This document shows, piece by piece, positions 7,060 to 13,241 of a stretch of 13,241 bases of DNA. Numbering within the stretch: the stretch's first letter is position 1; every line of letters begins with the position of its first letter. The DNA comes from Firmicutes bacterium CAG:475 (lineage in GTDB: Bacteria > Bacillota > Clostridia > Christensenellales > CAG-917), in NCBI GenBank assembly GCA_000434435.1, contig FR895503.1, positions 1 through 13,241 of the forward strand, given 5' to 3'. Under the pieces are notes generated by a model. The model saw only the letters and a program-made list of their open reading frames with translations, ran no database searches and was not told where the DNA came from. Position numbers and translations under genes: made by a program.

Positions 7060-7064
7060 TATAT

Positions 7065-7096
7065 AAAAACGGCAAGGCTGATGCGTTGCCGTTTTT
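7065..7096 (-). terminator. Intrinsic terminator of the HAD hydrolase gene
   Basis: A perfect 11-bp stem (AAAAACGGCAA with TTGCCGTTTTT) around a ten-base loop, with five T at the end on the minus strand, 81 bases beyond the HAD stop. The stretch between stop and stem (7097-7177) is AT-rich and holds nothing recognisable. Confidence 0.9.
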
Positions 7097-7177
7097 GTGG
7101 ATTGTTTTTAAAATATGCGAAAACATCGTTTTTTTGCATAAAAATCTAAGGTTAAATCGACATAACTCGACAATTTT

Positions 7178-8023
7178 TTAATCTTCGATTTCGTTTTTTT
7201 GTTCGATGCTCAATCCGATGAGCTTGTTGTCCACGCCGAGCTTGTAGATGAGATTTTTGACTACTTCGTCAAGCGGTTTGCCCTCTCGGTAGTCGGCTTT
7301 GAAAATCCAGTCCACTCTCTCGTGTTTGAGGAGGGGTTGAACCTTCTCTTTTTGTCCGTCCTGATAGAGCGCGATGGAGTGTCCGCCCGAAAGCTTGACG
7401 AGCTTCATACACGGCACGTCGGTGAGTCCGTCGCCGAGGTAAATCATGTTGTTGAAAAACACTCTTCTCTCGTTTTCGGGGGTGGAAGCGTTGACGTCGG
7501 TGTTGTTGCTGATATCCAAAACGCCCTTGTTTATGCGGTAGACAAACTGCGTTTTATTGGTGTAGTTGACCGCCATTTTTGCCCACATGGCGTTGCCGTC
7601 CTCACCGTACAAAAACTCGCTTGCAAACACCTTTTTGAAGTGTTTTGCGATGCTTGTGCCGTCGATGATTTCTTTAAGCCCTGACGAGAGAACGTAGTGT
7701 TCAACTTTGACGCCTGCCTCTTCGCCGTAGCGGTTTATGCGCTCGAACCAGTTTTCGACGCCGGGCAAGTATTCCACGTGCTTACCGCACTCGACAAGGT
7801 CTTTGCGTTTGAGCGGCTTGCCGTTTTCCTCGGCTCTGACCATCATGGCGTACATATACGCAAGCACGCTGTCCATTTGTTGTTCGACGGCGAGTTTTTG
7901 CGTACCGTCCCAAAAATCGTCGGGTTGCATACCCAAACTGGGAATAAAAGTGTACTCCTGCATATCGCGCGTAATGAGCGTTTTGTCGAAGTCGTACATA
8001 ATCGCAACAATAGGTTTTTTCAT
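7178..8023 (-). CDS. HAD-superfamily hydrolase, phosphoserine-phosphatase-like
   Basis: Protein of 281 residues, a probable cytoplasmic phosphatase using an aspartyl-phosphate intermediate. Motif I is D11-F-D13-K-T15-L, with D11 as nucleophile and D13 as acid/base. Motif II is the serine of LSSG (113-114). K157 in NKTQ is a candidate for motif III. Motif IV is G197-D198-G-L-T-D202, binding magnesium. The roughly 90-residue insertion after motif I, mostly helical by composition, is the C1-type cap that would set specificity. The frame is open to a start 14 codons upstream, but the ATG at 8023 has AAAGGTGA seven bases before it and gives the normal short lead into motif I. It has its own promoter, yet no terminator separates it from the IMP dehydrogenase gene, so some co-transcription is likely. 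Substrate unknown. Confidence 0.9.
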   Translation of the reverse strand: MKKPIVAIMYDFDKTLITRDMQEYTFIPSLGMQPDDFWDGTQKLAVEQQMDSVLAYMYAMMVRAEENGKPLKRKDLVECGKHVEYLPGVENWFERINRYGEEAGVKVEHYVLSSGLKEIIDGTSIAKHFKKVFASEFLYGEDGNAMWAKMAVNYTNKTQFVYRINKGVLDISNNTDVNASTPENERRVFFNNMIYLGDGLTDVPCMKLVKLSGGHSIALYQDGQKEKVQPLLKHERVDWIFKADYREGKPLDEVVKNLIYKLGVDNKLIGLSIEQKNEIED

Positions 8024-8030
8024 ACAAACA

Positions 8031-8038
8031 TCACCTTT
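8031..8038 (-). promoter_or_regulatory. Ribosome binding site that fixes the HAD hydrolase start
   Basis: AAAGGTGA lies seven bases before the ATG at 8021-8023. The longer reading frame would place this sequence inside the coding region, which is unlikely. Confidence 0.75.
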
Positions 8039-8079
8039 ATTGTTATATTTTGATAAGCCAAACACTGTTTTGCGGATAT

Positions 8080-8108
8080 ATTATACCATGTATCGCGTCT
8101 CTTTTCAA
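8080..8108 (-). promoter_or_regulatory. Sigma-A promoter of the HAD hydrolase gene
   Basis: TTGAAA (8103-8108), 17-base spacer and TATAAT (8080-8085), with TG one base before the -10. It lies just beyond the IMP dehydrogenase stop, in the short gap of about 100 bases. Confidence 0.82.
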
Positions 8109-8129
8109 GCCTCTCTTTAACGACCGACA

Positions 8130-9635
8130 TCAGTTGTTCACAAAAGACGTGTTTTTCTGAATCACGTCGTGCGCGCCGCCCTCTTTGATGCTTATTGCGG
8201 ACACAAGCGTCATTTTGGCGTTCTTGTGCAAAGCCTCGATGGTGGTTGCGCCGCAGTTGCACATGGTGGATTTGACCTTGTACAAACTCTTACGCACGTT
8301 GTCTTTGAGGCTGCCCGCATACGGCACGTAGCTGTCCACGCCCTCTTCGAAACCGAGTCCGCTCTTTCCGCCGAGGTCGTAGCGTTGCCAGTTTCTCGCA
8401 CGGTTGCTGCCCTCTCCCCAGTACTCTTTGACGTAGTTGCCGTTGATGACGAGTTTGTTGGTCGGGCTTTCGTCGAAGCGCGCGAAGTATCTGCCCAGCA
8501 TAAGGAAGTCCGCGCCCATAGCGAGAGCAAGCGTCATATGGTAGTCTTGCACGATACCGCCGTCCGAACATATCGGGATATAAATTCCTGTTTTTTTGAA
8601 GTACTCGTCACGAGCCTCTGCAACCTCGATGAGAGCGGTTGCCTGACCTCTGCCGATGCCCTTTTGCTCGCGCGTGATGCATATCGAACCGCCGCCGATA
8701 CCGACCTTGATGAAATCCGCGCCACAATCTGCAAGGAAGTTGAAACCGTCCTTGTCAACGACGTTGCCTGCGCCCACTTTGACCTTGTCGCCGTAGTTTT
8801 TGCGGATATAGTCGAGCGTGCGTTTTTGCCAAACGGTATAACCCTCGGACGAGTCGATGCACAGCACGTCCGCACCTGCTTCGATGAGAGCGGGGACGCG
8901 TTTTTCATAATCGAGCGTGTTTATACCTGCGCCCACCATGTATCTTTTGCTTGAATCCAGCAATTCGTCGGGGTTTTTCTTGTGCTGATCGTAGTCTTTG
9001 CGGAACACCATATACAACAATCTGCCCTCGTCGTCGAGAATGGGAATCGAATTGAGTTTGTGATCCCAGATGATGTCGTTTGCCTCGATAAGCGTTGTGT
9101 TTTGGGGCGCGGTGACGAGCTTTTCAAGCGGAGTCATAAACTCTTTGACTTTGAGATCGGGGCTCATACGGCTGACGCGGTAATCGCGGCTTGTGACCAT
9201 GCCCAGCAGTTTGCCGTTTGAAGTTCCGTCATCTGTGATGGGGATTGTGTTGTGTCCCTTGCTTGCAACAAGCGCAAGCACGTCGGCAAGCGTGTCGTCG
9301 GGCGTGAGGTTGCTGTCGGACACGACGAAACCTGCCTTGTAGTTTTTGACTTTGCGCACCATCTCCGCCTCGCTCTCGATGGATTGAGAGCCGAATATAA
9401 AAGAAATCCCGCCTTCTCTTGCCAGTGCGATTGCGAGCGTGTCGTTGCTCACCGATTGCATGATGGCAGAAGTCATCGGGATGTTGAGTGAAAGCGCAGG
9501 TTGCTCTCCCTTGCGGAATTTGACGAGCGGAGTTTTCAGGCTCACGTTTGCCGGGATGCAATTCTCGTCCGTATATCCGGGGATGAGCAAGTACTCGTTG
9601 AAAGTTCTCGACGGTTGATTGAAATAAGTTGCCAT
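8130..9635 (-). CDS. guaB: IMP dehydrogenase with two CBS domains, Tritrichomonas-type
   Basis: Oxidises IMP to XMP with NAD+, the committed step to guanine nucleotides, in the cytoplasm. 501 residues. The TIM barrel is interrupted by a pair of CBS domains at about 105-225. D261 (IDSSEGY), the IMP loop GIGGGSICITREQKG with catalytic C319, the mobile flap YWGEGSNRARNW, and the R418-Y419 pair that activates water are all present, as is the E430-E431-G-V-D segment. Against the Tritrichomonas foetus enzyme as I remember it, the catalytic residues fall on identical numbers, and long stretches such as GGISFIFGSQSIES look the same. GMP reductases with CBS domains exist in actinobacteria, but the R-Y flap favours IMP dehydrogenase. 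The ATG has GGAGG four bases upstream. A promoter of its own precedes it. Confidence 0.95.
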   Translation of the reverse strand: MATYFNQPSRTFNEYLLIPGYTDENCIPANVSLKTPLVKFRKGEQPALSLNIPMTSAIMQSVSNDTLAIALAREGGISFIFGSQSIESEAEMVRKVKNYKAGFVVSDSNLTPDDTLADVLALVASKGHNTIPITDDGTSNGKLLGMVTSRDYRVSRMSPDLKVKEFMTPLEKLVTAPQNTTLIEANDIIWDHKLNSIPILDDEGRLLYMVFRKDYDQHKKNPDELLDSSKRYMVGAGINTLDYEKRVPALIEAGADVLCIDSSEGYTVWQKRTLDYIRKNYGDKVKVGAGNVVDKDGFNFLADCGADFIKVGIGGGSICITREQKGIGRGQATALIEVAEARDEYFKKTGIYIPICSDGGIVQDYHMTLALAMGADFLMLGRYFARFDESPTNKLVINGNYVKEYWGEGSNRARNWQRYDLGGKSGLGFEEGVDSYVPYAGSLKDNVRKSLYKVKSTMCNCGATTIEALHKNAKMTLVSAISIKEGGAHDVIQKNTSFVNN

Positions 9636-9695
9636 ATAACCTCCGTTTGTTTGCTCTCGCGCAACGCGCTCCGCAAAAATATAAAAATTTTTACT

Positions 9696-9723
9696 ATTAT
9701 ATCACAAAAGAGGCGCAAGTCAA
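9696..9723 (-). promoter_or_regulatory. Sigma-A promoter of guaB
   Basis: TTGACT (9718-9723), 16-base spacer and TATAAT (9696-9701), with TG one base before the -10. The leader of about 55 bases is AT-rich; I see no guanine or purine riboswitch in it. Confidence 0.85.
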
Positions 9724-9755
9724 CCGAATATATTGCGTTTCCGCCCTATTTTCAC

Positions 9756-9785
9756 ACGCAAAAACGCACAATTTGCGTTTTGCGT
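9756..9785 (-). other. Inverted repeat upstream of the guaB promoter
   Basis: ACGCAAAAACGCA and TGCGTTTTGCGT can pair over 12 bp with one bulged A and a five-base loop. It ends 33 bases upstream of the guaB -35. No T-tract follows on the minus strand. It may be an upstream operator, a backup terminator or chance. Confidence 0.35.
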
Positions 9786-9825
9786 GGCGTAGCACCTTGA
9801 AAATTCGAATTTGCCGCTTCCACAC

Positions 9826-9856
9826 AAAAAGCCTCGGCGTAATTGCCGAGGCTTTT
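9826..9856 (-). terminator. Intrinsic terminator of the giant repeat-protein gene
   Basis: AAAAGCCTCGGC and GCCGAGGCTTTT form a perfect 12-bp stem with a six-base loop, followed by T on the minus strand, 32 bases beyond the stop codon. Confidence 0.92.
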
Positions 9857-9859
9857 GCA

Positions 9860-9874
9860 AAGTCCAAAGGACTT
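9860..9874 (-). other. Small hairpin between stop codon and terminator
   Basis: AAGTCC-AAA-GGACTT, a perfect 6-bp stem, lies between the stop at 9888 and the terminator. It may protect the mRNA 3' end or be incidental. Confidence 0.35.
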
Positions 9875-9887
9875 AATTTAGCATTGA

Positions 9888-12800
9888 TTATGCTTGTTTG
9901 GTGAATTTGACATCTCTCAACCAATCACCATATTGGTCGTTAACGGTCATAGAAGAACCATCAGAACTAAGTTTGCAAGTGATAGTTTCAGAGTATGCGG
10001 TGTTGTAATAGGTTGCCGTTGTTCCTGCAACATCAACGGTGTATGTATATGTACCTGCATTTGTACCGGTTACAGTAACACTGCCTTTGCCGTCGAACAC
10101 GAACGTACCATTTGAATATGCCCAAGTACCTGCGAATGCGTCAAGATCTTCACCCCCAGAGGGTTTTGTTGTTTTTGTGAACGTTTCAGATTTTGCGATC
10201 GTTTCAAACTCTTCATATGAACTATCATAACTTTGCTTGCAATCATGGCTCATTTTAATATTTTCACCATCTTTTACAATTGTAAAATCTGAAGACCAGC
10301 CTGTTTTTGCAGCATCATAATCAGACATATTTTTTAGAGTCAAAATAGTACCGTTCCAATTTGCATTTGCAGTCACAGCCTTTCCGTTGAAGTAAACTTT
10401 GAACGTCTTATCTTCTGCAACGACGATTTCAATCGTATTATCGCCATTCACATAGTAACCATCAAATGTACTGATTTTGCTATCGACGGTATATCCTGCA
10501 ACCGCAAGCACAACCTTTCCATCGACACTTGCAAGCACGCTACCACTCTCTTCAACAGTGTATTCTTTATCGTAAGAATAGTTTGCATCTTTGACGGTAA
10601 CAGTGCCGGTGCCAAGCGTATAAGTGCCTGCATATACGGTTGTGCTATTTTTTGACTTATAAATTACATTCACGCCACCGAAGCCGTCAAATTCTACAGT
10701 ATAGTATTCGCTGTTTGCATCTGCATAAGAACGTGCAAATCCGTCACTTGTTGCAACCGCATATGTTTTTGCTTCGCTGTCAAGCGTCACGCCGATTGTT
10801 TCGCTGTCGCTCTTGAGAACAACGACGTTATTCTTGTTGATGATATAAGAATATTGCTTTTCGCCAATGGTTGCAGAGCCAAAACCGTCAAACACGATGC
10901 TGTCTTTGCCCTCTGCTGTGAAAGTGCCACGCTCTGCGCCTGCAACGTCATATGCCGTTTTTCCGGTGATCTTTGCAACAAAACTTTGTGCTTTTTCGTC
11001 CGCATCAGTGTAGGACACCGTGACGACGTTGCCAATTGCAAGTTCGCCATCGATTGTTGCATAAGACGTACCTTTGTAAGTGTAAAGAGTTGCTTTGCCT
11101 TCTCTTGTGTACACATAGAACGTACCGTTGTTGCTGTTGTAGTAACTTGCAAAAGCAGATGGGTTCTTAACGTAAATCTTTCCGTTGATGATAAGGCTCT
11201 TTGCATCATATTTGCCGGTTACGGTTGTAACAGAGCTTGCCGAGGATGATTTGTATGAGATTGTAATCGAAGTAGATCCGGAAATGATGCCGTAAACCGT
11301 GTCGCTTCCGTCATACTTGGTGACAATACCATTTTCAAGAATAACAATAATATTGTTCTTTGCTTCTTGATACGTACCTGCAAGTTTCTTCGTATTAGAC
11401 GTTGCTTTTACCGCAACAAGTTCATACGTGTCAGTGCAATCCTCTTCGGCGCTTCTATCATAATAACTTTCGGTTATCGTGATACCACTGCTTGTCTTAA
11501 CAATTGAGAACGAGTGCTTTGTATGATCAATCGTTTTTGAAAACTCAAGTGCACCTGTGGTTGTGTTAAGTGTATAAGAGAGACCGTTTACATCCTTGCC
11601 AAACGTGATAGTACCGTCTGCAATGATTGCAAGAGCTTCTTTACCTTTTGTGGTGTTGATCCAATATCCTTCATAGTCGGATTCTTTGACAGATTTTGCA
11701 ATGAAGGTGGTGTCATCGGAGATTGTGAGATCTGCCACTGCTTTGACGCCTGCGGAGGTGTACCAACCGGTGAACACAGAGCCGTCTTCATAAGTCAATG
11801 CTGCGGGAATTTGATCAGCTGCAAGTTTGCCGTTGGTCTTTTCCACAACTGCGATAACGGGATCGCTGTCGGAAGAAGTTTTCTTGAAAGTCACAACATA
11901 GCCGGTCTTTTCGGACGAGCCGACAAACACTGCGCTGTCTGCGAATGTTGCGGATTCGTCAAATTCGGTCACGTAATCGAGATCGCTGAGCCAACCTTTG
12001 AAGGTGTAGCCTGCTTCCATTTGGGGATCTTCAAGAGCGAAAGTGCTTTGATCGATCTTGTTGTCTGCGCCGAGTTTTGCGATGTAGAACACGGAGTAGT
12101 TGTTTTCGAACACGACAACCGTGCCTTTTTCAAGTTGACAATCTGCACCGTATGCCGCATCACTCTTGTAGGCGAGTTTGCCGTCGGCAATGGATGCCGT
12201 GATTGTTTCGTCAAGGCCTACGACTGTGAGCTTTCCGTCTTTATATTCGGTTGCGACACCGACTTTTGCAAAACCACTGCCCGGAGTGTAAGCAAACACG
12301 CCGTCTGCGGTTACTTTGACAAGGAAGTATGAAGTTGAGCCAAAGCTTTCAAACGTGCCGTACCAGTTGCCGATAAATTCCGCAGGAATGTCGATTGCAA
12401 CGAGTTCGGGGACGATAACATTGTCGTCGTCAGAGCTGTAGTTCTCTTTGTAAATCCAAGAAGACGTTGCGCTGTCAAACGTAAGTGAGCTGTAGTTGCT
12501 TCCGATTGACCAGCTATAACCGCTGGATTCGGAATAGTAGAAGCCCACTCCGAGAACGTCGTCAACTTTTGCAAACGTCTTGTTTATCACGATTGTATGA
12601 CCACCTTCCGTTGTGTACGTGCCAACGATGTCGGTAGAACTGACATGCACTCTGCCCTCAAGCTCTGCGGAAAGCTTAATTTCCGAAGACTCATAGATGC
12701 AGAGATTGCCGTCATAGTTTGCGTAAAGCATATATTCGGTGTCACCGAGTTTGAACATAACGGTGCCGTCTGTGGTTTCAACGTCAATGTCTGTTGCTGC

Positions 12801-13241
12801 TTGTGCGTCTGCATCACCGATAGTGACAGTTATGGACGTAGCATCAACAACAACGGTGTATGAGATAGCATCCCAATCGTCCGTTGCGCCGTGCCAAGTT
12901 CCGAAATAAGACTTGTAAATCGTGCTGAACTTTGCGCTGACAACGATGTCGGAGGTCACTGCTGCGCTGCTGTCGTATGCGGTTTCACCAACAAACCAGC
13001 CAATAAATGCATAGTTGTCGTCGGTGAGATCTTCGGGGATGTCTGCTGCCGCAATAACTGCGCCGTCCTTCACTTGTGCAACTTTGATTGTTTCTTCACC
13101 GTTTTTGAAAGTTACGTTGAAGAGACCAACCCATTTTGCCGCAAACGTTTTGTCTGCCGTGATTGTTGCGTCTTTGTCAAATGCCGTCGTGCCGTCAAAC
13201 CAGCCTTCAAACACCTTGCCCGATGCCGTGAGGTCAGCAGG
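9888..13241 (-). CDS. Large probably exported repeat protein with InlB-type B-repeats, 5' end outside the window
   Basis: At least 1117 residues; the frame is open to the window edge, so the N-terminus and any signal peptide are missing. Numbering from the first full codon in the window, residues 1-37 end one InlB-like B-repeat (FEGWFDG, ending AAKW), 38-105 are a full copy (VTFKNGE, then FIGWFVG, ending SAKF), and two weaker copies lie near 382-443 (FKGWL) and 448-518 (VTFKK, then FTGWY, ending IAK). The rest is beta-rich, with at least nine recurrences of a start like [FY]xG[TN][YW], for example FGTW near 113, VGTY near 206, IGNWYGT near 290, EGYW near 524, AGTY near 620 and 870, DGYY near 927 and AGTW near 1037, often followed by V-F-D-G-x-G. 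Cysteines are rare. The C-terminus (VKFTKQA) has no LPXTG signal or membrane anchor. Surface display or secretion is inferred from family habits; ligand unknown. Confidence 0.88.
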   Translation of the reverse strand, partial: PADLTASGKVFEGWFDGTTAFDKDATITADKTFAAKWVGLFNVTFKNGEETIKVAQVKDGAVIAAADIPEDLTDDNYAFIGWFVGETAYDSSAAVTSDIVVSAKFSTIYKSYFGTWHGATDDWDAISYTVVVDATSITVTIGDADAQAATDIDVETTDGTVMFKLGDTEYMLYANYDGNLCIYESSEIKLSAELEGRVHVSSTDIVGTYTTEGGHTIVINKTFAKVDDVLGVGFYYSESSGYSWSIGSNYSSLTFDSATSSWIYKENYSSDDDNVIVPELVAIDIPAEFIGNWYGTFESFGSTSYFLVKVTADGVFAYTPGSGFAKVGVATEYKDGKLTVVGLDETITASIADGKLAYKSDAAYGADCQLEKGTVVVFENNYSVFYIAKLGADNKIDQSTFALEDPQMEAGYTFKGWLSDLDYVTEFDESATFADSAVFVGSSEKTGYVVTFKKTSSDSDPVIAVVEKTNGKLAADQIPAALTYEDGSVFTGWYTSAGVKAVADLTISDDTTFIAKSVKESDYEGYWINTTKGKEALAIIADGTITFGKDVNGLSYTLNTTTGALEFSKTIDHTKHSFSIVKTSSGITITESYYDRSAEEDCTDTYELVAVKATSNTKKLAGTYQEAKNNIIVILENGIVTKYDGSDTVYGIISGSTSITISYKSSSASSVTTVTGKYDAKSLIINGKIYVKNPSAFASYYNSNNGTFYVYTREGKATLYTYKGTSYATIDGELAIGNVVTVSYTDADEKAQSFVAKITGKTAYDVAGAERGTFTAEGKDSIVFDGFGSATIGEKQYSYIINKNNVVVLKSDSETIGVTLDSEAKTYAVATSDGFARSYADANSEYYTVEFDGFGGVNVIYKSKNSTTVYAGTYTLGTGTVTVKDANYSYDKEYTVEESGSVLASVDGKVVLAVAGYTVDSKISTFDGYYVNGDNTIEIVVAEDKTFKVYFNGKAVTANANWNGTILTLKNMSDYDAAKTGWSSDFTIVKDGENIKMSHDCKQSYDSSYEEFETIAKSETFTKTTKPSGGEDLDAFAGTWAYSNGTFVFDGKGSVTVTGTNAGTYTYTVDVAGTTATYYNTAYSETITCKLSSDGSSMTVNDQYGDWLRDVKFTKQA

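Noticed and set aside
8020..8262. Short minus-strand frame overlapping the guaB end and continuing to the HAD start
   Set aside because: It overlaps guaB in another frame, runs through the HAD promoter and gives a low-complexity arginine-rich peptide with no ribosome site.
1..13241. Defence island, CRISPR array, prophage, insertion sequence or biosynthetic gene cluster
   Set aside because: No Cas, restriction, toxin-antitoxin, integrase, transposase or phage gene and no direct-repeat/spacer pattern was found; most of the genes are housekeeping or metabolic.

Overview
The window reads as an ordinary chromosomal stretch of a Bacillota bacterium, probably a gut-type Clostridia. The support is a complete threonyl T-box leader, TTGACA/TATAAT promoters mostly with an extended -10 TG, purine-rich ribosome sites, a threonyl-tRNA synthetase of clostridial form without a TGS domain, and a surface-type protein with InlB-like B-repeats. 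The lineage is inference; there is no rRNA or other phylogenetic marker here.

All six genes lie on the minus strand, so transcription runs from high to low coordinates. In that order: a very large, probably exported repeat protein whose N-terminus is cut by the window edge (9888-13241), closed by a strong terminator; an IMP dehydrogenase with two CBS domains (8130-9635); a HAD-superfamily hydrolase (7178-8023), closed by a terminator; a zinc-ribbon multi-pass membrane protein of unknown function (5228-6946); threonyl-tRNA synthetase (3074-4840) behind a T-box leader (4893-5139), closed by a terminator; and a two-gene operon of a GPH-family sodium/sugar-type symporter (1156-2904) and a calcineurin-like metallophosphoesterase (162-1154) separated by one base. 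The left 161 bases are non-coding and hold an array of small hairpins that looks like an interspersed palindromic repeat.

The genes do not form one pathway. thrS is controlled by uncharged tRNA-Thr through its leader, the IMP dehydrogenase makes XMP for guanine nucleotides, and the transporter-phosphoesterase pair is probably a catabolic or salvage unit of unknown substrate. No defence system, prophage, insertion sequence, CRISPR array, tRNA or biosynthetic cluster was seen. The most notable items are the IMP dehydrogenase, which appears colinear residue for residue with the enzyme of the parasite Tritrichomonas foetus as I remember it; the uncharacterised zinc-ribbon membrane protein; the giant repeat protein; and the hairpin array.
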